Source: an uncultured Pelagibacteraceae bacterium (GTDB taxonomy: Bacteria > Pseudomonadota > Alphaproteobacteria > Pelagibacterales > Pelagibacteraceae). Taken from it: a stretch of 64,000 bases of DNA. The notes under the pieces are model-generated. The model was given only the letters and a program-made list of their open reading frames with translations, was not told the origin of the DNA and did no database searches. Shown here piece by piece: positions 27,547 through 37,267 of the stretch. A program made the position numbers and the translations under genes. Location of the stretch: contig CACNEM010000002.1 of NCBI GenBank assembly GCA_902619495.1, positions 62,001 through 126,000 of the forward strand, written 5' to 3'. Each line of letters opens with the position of its first letter. The first letter of the stretch is position 1.

Positions 27547-28995
27547 CTAATTTCTCCAAAAAGAGGGAAAGAATAAAACTAAAACTGCAAAAAGCTCTAA
27601 CCTTCCAAGAAGCATACCAAAAGAAAGGATCCATTTTGAAAGATTTGGTATTTCTTTGTAATTTCCGTTTGGACCTATTATGTCCCCCAAGCCTGGACCA
27701 ACGTTTGAAATTGAACTGGCAGCACCTGAAATAGAAGTTATAAAATCTAACCCACTAATTGATAATAACATTGCTATTATTAAAAAAATGAACAAAAAAG
27801 TAAAAATAAATATTATCACTGAATTAATAAAATTATCGGAAATTTTTTGATTATTGTATTTTGTAATTATAACACTATTTGGTGAAATAAGTTTTTTAAT
27901 TTGATTTTTTAAAAACAATAATAGCATTTGAAGTCTAAATATTTTTATTCCACAAGCTGTTGATCCAGCGCAACCCCCTATAAACATTAATAAGAGAAAA
28001 AAAACTAAAGAGAACTTACCCCAAAGTCCAAAATCATCAGTCACGTATCCGGTACCAGATAAAATTGAAATTACATTAAAAGAGGAAATTCTTATCTTGT
28101 CGAATAAACTACTTTCGTAATTAATAAATAGTAAATAAAAGAACATTATAGTTATTGAAATCACCAATAAATATATCAGACCCTTGATTTGAACATCTTG
28201 AAAAAAAATTTTTTTATTTCCCTGAGCAAATTTTAAATAAGAAATAAAGGGAATGCTTCCTAGTATTATGAAAATACTAGCAACAATTTCTATATTATGA
28301 TTTTTAAAGAAACCAATAGAATCGTTATGAGTTGAAAAACCACCAGTAGCAATAGTTGTCATAGCATGACTGACACTATCAAATACTGTCATTCCAAATA
28401 TCCAATAAAAAAAACCACAAAGAAAAGTAAGAACAACATAGGTAGAAATTATTATAGCAGCTACCTCAATAGTTCTCGGTAAGATTTTTTCAGTGCTGTC
28501 AGGTCCCTCCATTTTAAATAACTGCATACCACCTACTTTTAGAAGAGGTAAAATAGTAATAGCCATAACCACTATTCCTATCCCACCGAGCCATTGCATG
28601 ATTGCTCTCCACAATAAAATACTTTTTGGACTGTTGTCTAAATCGGATATAATTGTTGCACCAGTCGTTGTTATACCTGACATACTCTCAAAAAATGCTT
28701 CACTAAAAGTAAAGTCTTGAGTTGAAAATAAAAATGGCAAACTACCGAAAGTAGCAACCATCGTCCAAGCTAAAGATGAAAATAGAAAAGTTTGTCTCAA
28801 ATTTAATTTAAATTCTTTTTCAAGATTAGCTAATATAAATAATACTCCTATAAAAATAGTAACAAATGATGCTGAAATAAAGCTGTGACTATCCTCGTTA
28901 AAAATTATTTGAAGCACATACGGCCCCAACATCGCCGCACCTAAAACGATTAGTAATATACCAATTAAAAAAAATACTGTTTTATTTGTAGCCAT
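27547..28995 (-). CDS. trkH: TrkH-family potassium uptake protein
   Basis: A 482-residue membrane protein with four K+-channel-like pore loops: 'SGITTTGATI', 'TIATGGFSTHN', 'GGCAGSTACGIKIFR' and 'SNVGPGLGD'. Known role: potassium or sodium-coupled K+ import with a cytoplasmic TrkA partner, which is not present in this window. It heads a unit with ampG and the NlpC/P60 gene, and is divergent from lysS across 93 bp. Confidence 0.93.
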   Translation of the reverse strand: MATNKTVFFLIGILLIVLGAAMLGPYVLQIIFNEDSHSFISASFVTIFIGVLFILANLEKEFKLNLRQTFLFSSLAWTMVATFGSLPFLFSTQDFTFSEAFFESMSGITTTGATIISDLDNSPKSILLWRAIMQWLGGIGIVVMAITILPLLKVGGMQLFKMEGPDSTEKILPRTIEVAAIIISTYVVLTFLCGFFYWIFGMTVFDSVSHAMTTIATGGFSTHNDSIGFFKNHNIEIVASIFIILGSIPFISYLKFAQGNKKIFFQDVQIKGLIYLLVISITIMFFYLLFINYESSLFDKIRISSFNVISILSGTGYVTDDFGLWGKFSLVFFLLLMFIGGCAGSTACGIKIFRLQMLLLFLKNQIKKLISPNSVIITKYNNQKISDNFINSVIIFIFTFLFIFLIIAMLLSISGLDFITSISGAASSISNVGPGLGDIIGPNGNYKEIPNLSKWILSFGMLLGRLELFAVLVLFFPSFWRN

Positions 28996-29088
28996 AAAAA
29001 TTGAGATTATTTAAATAGTTCTAAAATTCAACTTAATATCGTGTAATTATATCTGTATTTTGCGTATAAAATTTAATAAACCATACTT

Positions 29089-30651
29089 ATGCTTGATAAC
29101 AACTTAATTCAATCTACTTCATCCTGGCCATTTGTTGAAGTAAGAAAACTTCTAAAGGATAGAAAAAGCATAATTGATAAAAAGAACAAAATTACTTTTC
29201 AAACTGGATATGGTCCTAGCGGATTACCTCATATAGGAACATTTGGAGAGGTTGCTAGAACAACGATGATGATTAATGCTTTAAATCACATACAAAAAGT
29301 TGATCACGAATTAATTACTTTTTCTGACGATATGGATGGATTAAGAAAAGTGCCAGAAAATATTCCTAATAATGAAGTACTAAAAAACAATTTGGGAAAA
29401 CCTTTAACATCAATCCCAGATCCTTTTAATAAATACAATAGTTTCGGAGAACACAATAATGAGATGCTTAAAGAATTTTTGAATAAGTTTGATTTTAAAT
29501 TTCATTTTAAAAGTTCTACTGAAAATTATAAAAAAGGTGTTTTCAACAATTCTCTTATGAGAGTCATAGAAAAATACGATGATATAATGAATTTAATTCT
29601 TCCTACTTTGAGGGAAGAAAGGCGAAAAACTTATTGTCCGTTTTTACCTTTGTGCCCAAAATCCGGTAAAGTGCTGGAAATACCACTATTAAGTAAAGAA
29701 AAAAAAACAGGAAAAGTTATTTTTGATAACAAAGGTGAAAAAATAGAAACAAACATTTTAGACGGAAATTGTAAATTACAGTGGAAAGTTGATTGGGCAA
29801 TGCGATGGTTTACCTTTGATGTTGATTTTGAAATGTATGGTAAAGATCTTACTGAGAGTGCAATACTATCTAATAAGATTTGTAAAATTCTCGGAAAAAA
29901 TCCTCCCAACGGATTTGCTTATGAACTTTTTTTAGACGAGAAAGGAGAAAAGATTTCGAAGTCAAAAGGTAATGGAATTTCGATTGAGCAGTGGTTAAGA
30001 TATGCTTCTCCGGAAAGTCTTGCCTTATACATGTACCCTAACCCAAAAAGAGCAAAAAAACTTTATTCTGAAGTAGTTCCTAAAACTGTTGACGATTATC
30101 TTTCTAATCTAGAAAAATATCATAAACAAGAAATTAAAGATCAAATTTTAAATCCCGTATGGCATGTTCATAATGGCAAACCACCAAAAGAAAATATAGT
30201 AATGCCTTTTTCAATGTTATTAAATTTAGTTGGATCTAGTAATGCTGACAACAAAGAAATTCTATGGAAGTTTATAAATAGATTTCATAAAGAAATTAAA
30301 CCAAAGGATTATAAAATTCTTGATAGTTTGACAGAATATGCTTTAAATTATTTTAAAGATAAAGTGGAACCATATAAAAAATTTAAAAAACCTAATTCAG
30401 TGGAGAAAAAGGCCTTGGAGAATTTAGTTGCAAAATTAAAAAAAATTGATCATTCCTTAAAACCTGAAGAAATACAAACTCATATTTACACAGTAGGTAA
30501 AGAAAGCGGATACGAAAAAAATTTAAGAGATTGGTTCAAACTTATTTATGAAGTAGTTTTTGGTGATGAGAATGGACCAAGGATGGGATTTTTTATAAGT
30601 TTTTTTGGACTAAATGAAACAATTGAATTAATAAATAGTAAAATAAAATGA
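29089..30651 (+). CDS. lysS: Lysyl-tRNA synthetase, class I
   Basis: A 520-residue enzyme of the class I (archaeal-type, LysK) fold, not the common class II LysRS. The HIGH-type signature is 'GPSGLPHIGTFGEVART' near residue 44. The KMSKS-type loop is 'GEKISKSKGNGIS' near 285. Class I LysRS is known in archaea, spirochaetes and many alphaproteobacteria. A TATAAA at 29065-29070 is a possible -10 box, with no clear -35. It overlaps pyrD by four bases (ATGA). Confidence 0.95.
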   Translation: MLDNNLIQSTSSWPFVEVRKLLKDRKSIIDKKNKITFQTGYGPSGLPHIGTFGEVARTTMMINALNHIQKVDHELITFSDDMDGLRKVPENIPNNEVLKNNLGKPLTSIPDPFNKYNSFGEHNNEMLKEFLNKFDFKFHFKSSTENYKKGVFNNSLMRVIEKYDDIMNLILPTLREERRKTYCPFLPLCPKSGKVLEIPLLSKEKKTGKVIFDNKGEKIETNILDGNCKLQWKVDWAMRWFTFDVDFEMYGKDLTESAILSNKICKILGKNPPNGFAYELFLDEKGEKISKSKGNGISIEQWLRYASPESLALYMYPNPKRAKKLYSEVVPKTVDDYLSNLEKYHKQEIKDQILNPVWHVHNGKPPKENIVMPFSMLLNLVGSSNADNKEILWKFINRFHKEIKPKDYKILDSLTEYALNYFKDKVEPYKKFKKPNSVEKKALENLVAKLKKIDHSLKPEEIQTHIYTVGKESGYEKNLRDWFKLIYEVVFGDENGPRMGFFISFFGLNETIELINSKIK

Positions 30652-31697
30652 TTTATTCAATTTTTAAACCTTATATATTTTCTTTAGACCCAGAAGTTGC
30701 TCATGACTTAGCAATTAAATCTCTTAAATTAAATGTGCTTCCAAAAAGTATTTTTAATGTGGAAGAAGAAGAGTTATTAGAAACTAATTTGTTTAATGAA
30801 AAATTACCTAATCCCATTGGCCTAGCTGCGGGCTTTGATAAAAGTGCTGAAGTATACAATTCTTTATTTAAACTAGGATATGGTTTTGTAGAAGTTGGGA
30901 CAGTGACACCTAAAAGACAACTTGGGAATCCAAAACCTAGAATATTTAGATTAGAAAAAGATCAAGCATTGATAAACAGACTTGGATTTAATAATCATGG
31001 CTCAGAAATAGTCTCTAAGAGAATAGCAGAAAACTTACCTATTGGATTTTTAGGAATAAATGTTGGTCCTAATAAGGATACAAAAAATAAAGAACAAGAT
31101 TACTATCTTTGTTTATCTAAACTTTCATCTCAAGCAAATTATATTACTATAAATATATCCTCACCAAACACTGAGGGACTTAGAGATTTTCATGAACAAG
31201 CTGAATTAGAAAAACTTCTCACTGGATTAAATAAAATTAAAAAAGAAAAAAATATATCGAAACCTTTAGCTTTAAAACTTTCTCCAGATTTAAACAGTGA
31301 TGAAATAAGTAACACGATTGAATTATTAAATAAATATAAAATTGCTGGAATTATTATCTCTAATACGACTGATAGTAATCGTGAAAAATTATTTGACACT
31401 AAAAAAGATGAAATAGGCGGGCTATCAGGAAAACCGCTAAAAAATTTATCGACAAAATTAATTAAAAAATTTTATCGAGAAACCAAGGGTAAAGTGCAAA
31501 TAATCGGTGTTGGAGGCGTAGACTCTGGCCGCTCTGCTTTTGAAAAAATTTGCTCTGGAGCTGACGCTATTCAATTATATACTGGAATGGTCTATAAAGG
31601 ACCAGGTGTTGTCAAAGAGATTAAAAAAGAGTTAATTTCAATTTTAAAAAAGGAAAATATAAAAAATATAAGCGAGGCGGTTGGAATTAATGCTTGA
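30648..31697 (+). CDS. pyrD: Dihydroorotate dehydrogenase (quinone), class 2
   Basis: A 349-residue FMN enzyme of pyrimidine synthesis that passes electrons to the quinone pool. An N-terminal amphipathic helix of about 40 residues suggests membrane association. 'NPIGLAAGFDKSAEVYN' and 'VEVGTVTPKRQLGNPKPR' bind FMN and orotate. The catalytic serine segment is 'YITINISSPNTEGLRD', and the phosphate-binding end is 'IGVGGVDSGRSAFEK'. It is coupled to lysS by a four-base overlap. The promoter proposed for rpmB starts inside its last codons. Confidence 0.96.
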   Translation: MIYSIFKPYIFSLDPEVAHDLAIKSLKLNVLPKSIFNVEEEELLETNLFNEKLPNPIGLAAGFDKSAEVYNSLFKLGYGFVEVGTVTPKRQLGNPKPRIFRLEKDQALINRLGFNNHGSEIVSKRIAENLPIGFLGINVGPNKDTKNKEQDYYLCLSKLSSQANYITINISSPNTEGLRDFHEQAELEKLLTGLNKIKKEKNISKPLALKLSPDLNSDEISNTIELLNKYKIAGIIISNTTDSNREKLFDTKKDEIGGLSGKPLKNLSTKLIKKFYRETKGKVQIIGVGGVDSGRSAFEKICSGADAIQLYTGMVYKGPGVVKEIKKELISILKKENIKNISEAVGINA

Positions 31698-31722
31698 CCA
31701 CTCTTATTAGTGGACTTATATA
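31694..31722 (+). promoter_or_regulatory. Candidate promoter for rpmB
   Basis: TTGACC (31694-31699) and TATATA (31717-31722) are separated by 17 bp, 15 bp before the rpmB ATG. The spacer contains a 5-bp hairpin, CCACT/AGTGG (31698-31713), which could modulate initiation or be coincidental. Confidence 0.4.
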
Positions 31723-31737
31723 GCTGTAGGAAAAATT

Positions 31738-32016
31738 ATGTCTAAAAGATGCGAATTAACTGGAATATCACCTTTAAAAGGTCATAACGTCAGTCATGCA
31801 AAAAACAAAACCAAAAGAAGATTTCTTCCTAACTTAAAAAAAGTTTCTTTTAGAAGCGATATTTTAAAGAAAAATATAAAGTTAAATGTTGCAAACGCTG
31901 CTTTACGAACTGTTGATTTTAAGGGTGGGCTAGATAAATTCCTTCTGTCAGCTAAAAATAAAAAATTATCAAAAAAAGTAAAAAAATTAAAAGCATCAAT
32001 CTCATCTAAATCCTAA
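31738..32016 (+). CDS. rpmB: Ribosomal protein L28
   Basis: A 92-residue protein with the standard L28 opening 'MSKRCELTGISPLKGHNVSH' and the basic segment 'NKTKRRFLPNLKK'. A VUT-family transporter gene begins two bases after its stop codon. Confidence 0.97.
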   Translation: MSKRCELTGISPLKGHNVSHAKNKTKRRFLPNLKKVSFRSDILKKNIKLNVANAALRTVDFKGGLDKFLLSAKNKKLSKKVKKLKASISSKS

Positions 32017-32018
32017 AA

Positions 32019-32591
32019 ATGAATTTATATTACAAACTATCAATTCTGATGGGTGTCGTGGTAGTTATTTCAAACTACTTAGTACAATTTCCAGTTAATC
32101 ATTTTGGTTTAAATGAAATTTTGACTTATGGCGCATTTAGTTATCCCGTCACTTTTCTCATAACCGATATAGCTAACAGAGCCTATGGAAAAGTTGTGGC
32201 TAGAAAAGTTGTTTATGTTGGTTTTTTTATTGGAGTCTTGCTTACTTTATTTGTATCAACTAATTTTTCAGATATTATTTCAATAAGAATAGCAATCGGC
32301 TCAGGACTAGCTTTTTTTGTAGCACAAAATTTAGATATTAAGATATTTGATAATTTAAGAAAAAAAAGTTGGTATATTGCACCTTTAGCCTCATCTACTT
32401 TGGGTTCAATTATGGATACTTTTTTATTTTTTTCAGTAGCATTTTATTCAACAGGTGTTCCATGGATAACTTTAGCTTTAGGAGATTTAACAATAAAACT
32501 AATAATAACATTATTAATGTTAATACCTTTTAGACTTTTGTTGAATAATATTAAGGATTACGCAGATAATCCGATTTCAAAGATGAACTAA
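32019..32591 (+). CDS. VUT family queuosine-precursor transporter (YhhQ-like)
   Basis: A 190-residue membrane protein with about six hydrophobic segments. '[20 protein letters not shown]' is the VUT/YhhQ signature. Characterised relatives import 7-deazaguanine precursors such as preQ0 or preQ1 for tRNA queuosine. No queuosine synthesis genes lie nearby, so a salvage role is inferred from the family only. Its last four bases overlap the 3' end of the convergent cobT-like gene. Confidence 0.85.
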   Translation: MNLYYKLSILMGVVVVISNYLVQFPVNHFGLNEILTYGAFSYPVTFLITDIANRAYGKVVARKVVYVGFFIGVLLTLFVSTNFSDIISIRIAIGSGLAFFVAQNLDIKIFDNLRKKSWYIAPLASSTLGSIMDTFLFFSVAFYSTGVPWITLALGDLTIKLIITLLMLIPFRLLLNNIKDYADNPISKMN

Positions 32592-34387
32592 TGCAAAGTC
32601 TTTTTATTTTTTTCAACAAATAAATCAGTTAATTGATTTATCATAACATCGCCTAAATCCTGAACATCAGTAATTTTTACTGCTCTAGTATAGTATCTTG
32701 TAACATCGTGACCTATACCTATAGCTAGAAGTTCTATTCCTGATTTATTTTCGATCCATTTTACTGTTTTTTTCAAATTAGTTTCTAAATAATCACTTGT
32801 ATTTGTAGAAAGTGTTGAGTCATCGACTGGAGCTCCATCTGAAATCACCATTAAGATTTTTCTTTCTTCTTTTCTTTTATTCATTTTATTAAAAGCCCAT
32901 TTTAAAGCTTCACCATCGATATTTTCTTTCAGCAACCCCTCTTTAAGCATTAATCCCATGTTATTTTTTGTTTGCCGCCATGGTGTATCGGCAGATTTAT
33001 AAACTATATGCCTTAAATCATTTAATCTACCAGGTAAATTAGGCTTATTATTTTTCATCCATTTTTCTCTAGAGGAACCACCTTTCCAATGTTTTGTTGT
33101 AAACCCTAATATTTCCACTTTCACCATACATCTCTCTAGAGTCCTAGAGAGGATATCTGCACAAATAGCAGCTACTGAAATTGGTTTACCACGCATAGAT
33201 CCAGAATTATCTATAAGTATTGTTACTAGAGTATCTTTAAACTCAATATCCTTTTCTTTCTTAAAAGACAAAGAATTAAACGGATCCATAATTATTCTTG
33301 GTAGTTTTGAAGTATCTAATAAACCTTCCTCTAAATCAAAATTCCATGATCTATTCTGCTTAGCTAAGAGTTTTCTTTGTAATTTATTAGCCAATTTAGA
33401 AATAAAATTTTTTAGCTGTAATAATTGTTGATCTAGATTCTTTCTAAGTCTTGCAAGTTCTTCAATATTTTCAAGATCTTCAGCTTTTATGACTTCATCG
33501 AATTCTTCAGTATAAGTTTTATATTTTAAATCTCCAAAGTTTTTTGTGCCTCTTTTTTTCAAGTCAGGCCTTGAGTTATTTTCTACTTCTATTTCCTCTT
33601 CTGCACTGTCTGACTCCTTAGTTTGATTTTCTAAGTCAGGCATTCCGGTATCTATAGACATTTCCTCATGTTTTTCATCTTTTTCTCTAGTTTTTTGATC
33701 CTGGTTCTCAGGATTTGGCTGACTGTCATTTTTTTCATTTTCATCGTCTCTTTTTTGTTCCTCATCAAAATTTTCATCTAAGCTCAATTCAGATATTAAT
33801 TGAGAAATAAGAGAGTTATATTTTTCTTGATCTAAAGTAAGATCTTTTAACTTTGAAATTTTATTTTTAAATTTTTCGTTTAAATCTTTTTTATAGTTTT
33901 TTAACTTCTTATCAATATGACTTTCATTCTTAAAATCTAAAAACTTTACTCTTAAAAAATTTTCAAAAGACTCAATTATTTTATCCTCGCTACTTTTAAA
34001 ATCTAATCCTGAAATTCTTTTCTGATAAAATTTTTCAATATTACTTTTGACACCTTTGAAATAACTTGTTCCAATTTTTTCACATCTTATTTTTTCTGAA
34101 ATATTGTAGAGTTTTTTTGAAATAGCACCATCTGGCTCATTTTTTTTCAATAATTTTTTGTTAGAAAATCTGAAGTTTAAAGACTTTGAATCTGCTTGTG
34201 CTCTTATTTCATCATAATTAATATTATTGTTTATTCCATTTATCTCCGGTAATTTTATTGAATTTTTATCTGATTTTAGTGATTGATTTCCAAAAGAAAC
34301 TTCAATTTTATTCGAGTTAGAAATAGATCTAACTGTTGAACTTATAGCAACTTTAAAATTCTCTAATTTTTCTTTTTTATTTTCCAC
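32588..34387 (-). CDS. cobT: CobT-like VWA-domain cobaltochelatase subunit
   Basis: A 599-residue protein. The N-terminal half is charged, and an acidic low-complexity linker (about residues 220-290) precedes a von Willebrand A domain (about 385-595). The MIDAS motif 'DNSGSM' is at 393-398. This matches CobT of aerobic cobaltochelatase, the adaptor subunit that works with the AAA+ subunit CobS and, in B12 makers, with CobN. No cobN or corrin pathway gene is in the window. It follows cobS by six bases in a unit with a J-domain gene. It may instead be a general AAA+/VWA metal-insertion or remodelling pair. Confidence 0.88.
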   Translation of the reverse strand: MENKKEKLENFKVAISSTVRSISNSNKIEVSFGNQSLKSDKNSIKLPEINGINNNINYDEIRAQADSKSLNFRFSNKKLLKKNEPDGAISKKLYNISEKIRCEKIGTSYFKGVKSNIEKFYQKRISGLDFKSSEDKIIESFENFLRVKFLDFKNESHIDKKLKNYKKDLNEKFKNKISKLKDLTLDQEKYNSLISQLISELSLDENFDEEQKRDDENEKNDSQPNPENQDQKTREKDEKHEEMSIDTGMPDLENQTKESDSAEEEIEVENNSRPDLKKRGTKNFGDLKYKTYTEEFDEVIKAEDLENIEELARLRKNLDQQLLQLKNFISKLANKLQRKLLAKQNRSWNFDLEEGLLDTSKLPRIIMDPFNSLSFKKEKDIEFKDTLVTILIDNSGSMRGKPISVAAICADILSRTLERCMVKVEILGFTTKHWKGGSSREKWMKNNKPNLPGRLNDLRHIVYKSADTPWRQTKNNMGLMLKEGLLKENIDGEALKWAFNKMNKRKEERKILMVISDGAPVDDSTLSTNTSDYLETNLKKTVKWIENKSGIELLAIGIGHDVTRYYTRAVKITDVQDLGDVMINQLTDLFVEKNKKTLH

Positions 34388-34393
34388 TTCGAC

Positions 34394-35371
34394 TTACAAG
34401 ATTACATTAATAGAGGACTCGGGTAAATCTTCACCAAAACATCTTTGGTAGTATTCGGATATTATTTTTTTTTCTAATTCATCACATTTATTTAAAAATG
34501 TAATTCTAAATGAATAACCTTTATCTTTAAAGATTTCTGTATTTTCTGCCCAATGTAAAACTGTTCTTGGACTCATCACAGTTGAGATATCACCATTAAC
34601 AAAACCTTTTCTTGTTAAATCTGCAACTTTGATCATATTTGATAATAATTCTTTACCTTCTTTGTTATTTAAACTTTTATTTTTGGCAAGTGTGATTTCT
34701 AATTCTTTTTCAAAAGGAAGATAGTTTAATGTAGAAACAATATTCCATCTATCCATTTGACCTTGATTAATTTGTTGTGTGCCGTGATAAAGTCCTGTTG
34801 TATCTCCTAAACCAACAGTATTAGTTGTGGCAAAAATCCTAAAAAAATCATGTTGATCTAAAACTTTATTTTTATCTAGTAAAGTAAAATTTCCGCTGCT
34901 CTCAAGAACTCTTTGTATAACAAACATTACATCAGGTCTTCCAGCATCATATTCATCAAATACTAGAGCAACTGGATTTTGAATTGACCATGGAAGAATT
35001 CCTTCTTTAAATTCTGTAATTTGTTTTCCTTCTTTTAAAACAATTGCATCTTTTCCAATCAAATCTATTCTACTTATGTGACTGTCTAAATTTACTCTTA
35101 CACATGGCCAATTTAATCTCGCAGCTACTTGTTCGATGTGAGTAGATTTTCCAGTTCCGTGATAGCCTTGGATTAAAACTCGTTTGTTAAAAGAGAAACC
35201 CGCTAAAATTGCTAACGTAGTATCTTTGTCAAACTTATAATCAGGATCAATTTTAGGAACATATTCATTTTTTTTGGAAAAAGCTCCAACCTTCATATCG
35301 CTGTCAAAACCAAATGTTTGCTTTACTGACAATTTAATATCCGTTTTTTGCAAAAGTTGTTCAGTGCTCAT
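34394..35371 (-). CDS. cobS: CobS-like AAA+ ATPase, cobaltochelatase subunit
   Basis: A 325-residue MoxR-type AAA+ ATPase. Walker A is 'GYHGTGKSTHIEQV' near residue 69, Walker B is 'ALVFDEYDAGRPDVMF' near 130, and sensor residues are in 'FFRIFATTNTVGLGD' near 165. The length is typical of CobS. It overlaps the upstream J-domain gene by four bases, and CobT follows it. The conserved alphaproteobacterial arrangement J-domain/CobS/CobT next to BolA is reproduced here. Confidence 0.92.
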   Translation of the reverse strand: MSTEQLLQKTDIKLSVKQTFGFDSDMKVGAFSKKNEYVPKIDPDYKFDKDTTLAILAGFSFNKRVLIQGYHGTGKSTHIEQVAARLNWPCVRVNLDSHISRIDLIGKDAIVLKEGKQITEFKEGILPWSIQNPVALVFDEYDAGRPDVMFVIQRVLESSGNFTLLDKNKVLDQHDFFRIFATTNTVGLGDTTGLYHGTQQINQGQMDRWNIVSTLNYLPFEKELEITLAKNKSLNNKEGKELLSNMIKVADLTRKGFVNGDISTVMSPRTVLHWAENTEIFKDKGYSFRITFLNKCDELEKKIISEYYQRCFGEDLPESSINVIL

Positions 35372-35883
35372 TTTTTACCCAAGGTTTTTTTTAGTTGACT
35401 ATAAGCTAAAGTAATTTTTTTCAATTTTTCTTCAAATTTTTTATCTCCTTGATTTTTATCAGGATGGTATTTTTTTACAAGTTCTTTAAATTTTGATTGT
35501 ATTTGTTCCCATTTTACATCATCATTTAAATCCATAACTTGAAGCGCATCTTTATCAGTCTGTGAAACTTTTGTTTTTTTAAAATCTTTGAAATTTGAGC
35601 TGTTAAAAATATTTAATTTATCTTCGAGTGCATTATTCCACAAAATATTGAAAAAATTATCACTAGAACCAAATTTCTTAGTCGACTTATGCCATGTCAA
35701 ATCTGATTTTATAAAATATTCTATCTCTTGATCATTCATATTTTCAAAATAATTCCAAGCTTTATTAAAAATTTTAATATGTTTAAGGCAAAGTAATCTA
35801 TATTTCTTGCTATTATCTTTTTCTACAGGTGCTTTGTAAGAACCTAATTCTTTACAATTTTCCCAGTCACATATAATTTTCAT
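35368..35883 (-). CDS. J-domain (DnaJ-like) protein
   Basis: A 171-residue protein. The N-terminal part has paired cysteines ('CDWENC' near residue 5 and 'LCLKH' near 32) that could bind zinc. The C-terminal 50 residues form a J domain with the diagnostic 'KYHPDKNQGDKKFEEKLKKI' containing HPD, so it should stimulate an Hsp70. It lacks the G/F and CxxCxGxG regions of full DnaJ. It is first in the minus-strand unit with cobS and cobT and divergent from bolA across 30 bp. Confidence 0.9.
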   Translation of the reverse strand: MKIICDWENCKELGSYKAPVEKDNSKKYRLLCLKHIKIFNKAWNYFENMNDQEIEYFIKSDLTWHKSTKKFGSSDNFFNILWNNALEDKLNIFNSSNFKDFKKTKVSQTDKDALQVMDLNDDVKWEQIQSKFKELVKKYHPDKNQGDKKFEEKLKKITLAYSQLKKTLGKK

Positions 35884-35913
35884 AATATAGTTCTATATAT
35901 TAAAAATTAAGTT

Positions 35914-36168
35914 ATGAAAAATTATTTTGAAGAAATCAAAAAAAAATTAAAAAATAACATTCAAATAGATAATATTGAAATTATTGATAACTCTCATAAG
36001 CATATAAAACATAAATTTTTTACCCCAGGAAAATTTCACTTACATATTATCATAAAATCAAAACACTTAAGTTCTTTGTCTAAAGTAAATGCACAAAGAT
36101 TAATAATGAATATCCTTAAAGAAGATCTTAAAACAAAAATCCATGCTCTTGAAATATCTATCGAGTAA
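35914..36168 (+). CDS. bolA: BolA-family protein
   Basis: An 84-residue BolA-like protein, with 'SHKHIKHKFFTPGKFHLHII' covering the core and its conserved histidine. Family members pair with monothiol glutaredoxins in iron-sulfur handling. No glutaredoxin lies in this window. It is divergent from the J-domain gene. Its 3' end overlaps convergent aroB by 11 bases. Confidence 0.92.
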   Translation: MKNYFEEIKKKLKNNIQIDNIEIIDNSHKHIKHKFFTPGKFHLHIIIKSKHLSSLSKVNAQRLIMNILKEDLKTKIHALEISIE

Positions 36169-37267
36169 TGTATTTACTAAGTTTCTTAAGTTCTGTAATA
36201 GAAATCTTATTTTTATCTGGAAGGGCAGTTTTTCCAATTCTTTTTATTAATATAAAATTAATTTTTTCATCATTATTTTTTTTATCATTCTTTAAATAAG
36301 GTATTAGTTTTTTCAAATCGTTTTGATTTGAAAATTTTTTGTATGTGTATGATAGTTTATTTTCGTTAAAAATATTCTCAATTTCAATTAAAGTTTTCTT
36401 ACTACAAACTTTCTTTACTTGTGACAATTTAGTTTCTAGCATCATTCCAGCTAATACTGCCTCACCATGTGAGATAAGTTTTGAGTATTTACTTTTAACT
36501 TCCATTGCATGAGCAAATGTATGCCCAAAGTTTAAAATCATTCTTAGATTTTTTTCGTTTACATCTTTTTTTATGAAATATAATTTTATTAAACAACTTT
36601 TTTTAATTGCATAACTCAATTCTTTATCTTTTTTCAATAAAATATTTTTTGAATTTTTCTTAAGCCAATTAAAAAAAATTTTATCTTTTATCAAAGAATG
36701 TTTTAAAATTTCAGCGTAACCACAAACCATTTCTTTTTTTGGCAAAGAGTTTAAAAAATTAGTATCACTTATAACTAATTTTGGTTGGTAAAAAGAACCG
36801 ATTAAATTTTTACCAAATAATGAATTAACTCCAGTTTTTCCTCCTATTGCCGAGTCAACTTGAGCAAGTAAAGTGCTTGGAATATTTATGAAATTAATTC
36901 CTCTTTTAAAAATACTTGCAATAAAACCAGAGAAGTCACCTGTAATACCACCACCTATACTTATTATTAAGTCAGATCTATTAAAATTATTTAATAATAG
37001 TTTATTTAAATAATAATTCACAAAATTAAATGATTTTGTTTTTTCATTTGCATTAAAGTAAAAAATAAAAACTTTATACTTACTTAATTTTTTTTTAATT
37101 AATTCCTTAAATTTTTTTGGAACTTTTTTATCAATTATTAGTCCAATTTTTTTAGTTTTTGGACATACATAATTAATCTCTTTTGACAAAAAACGTAGTG
37201 CGTTTTTTCCAATTATTATAGAGTAACTATTATTTGATGATTTAACCTTTAATTTTTGAACTCTCAT
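36158..37267 (-). CDS. aroB: 3-dehydroquinate synthase
   Basis: A 369-residue enzyme for the second step of the shikimate pathway. NAD-binding 'SIGGGITGDFSGFIASIFKR' and substrate/zinc segments 'GGKTGVNSLFGKN' and 'NFGHTFAHAME' are intact. It overlaps the upstream shikimate kinase gene by 26 bases, the usual aroK-aroB pairing. Confidence 0.96.
   Translation of the reverse strand: MRVQKLKVKSSNNSYSIIIGKNALRFLSKEINYVCPKTKKIGLIIDKKVPKKFKELIKKKLSKYKVFIFYFNANEKTKSFNFVNYYLNKLLLNNFNRSDLIISIGGGITGDFSGFIASIFKRGINFINIPSTLLAQVDSAIGGKTGVNSLFGKNLIGSFYQPKLVISDTNFLNSLPKKEMVCGYAEILKHSLIKDKIFFNWLKKNSKNILLKKDKELSYAIKKSCLIKLYFIKKDVNEKNLRMILNFGHTFAHAMEVKSKYSKLISHGEAVLAGMMLETKLSQVKKVCSKKTLIEIENIFNENKLSYTYKKFSNQNDLKKLIPYLKNDKKNNDEKINFILIKRIGKTALPDKNKISITELKKLSKYITR

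Noticed and set aside
27545-27634. Longer N-terminus for the AmpG-like permease
   Set aside because: The extension lies within the trkH coding region and does not resemble the family. The ATG at 27544 fits the 2-base gap after trkH.
32588-35883. Cobalamin riboswitch near the cobS/cobT genes
   Set aside because: The only upstream gap, between the J-domain gene and bolA, is 30 bp, far too short for one.
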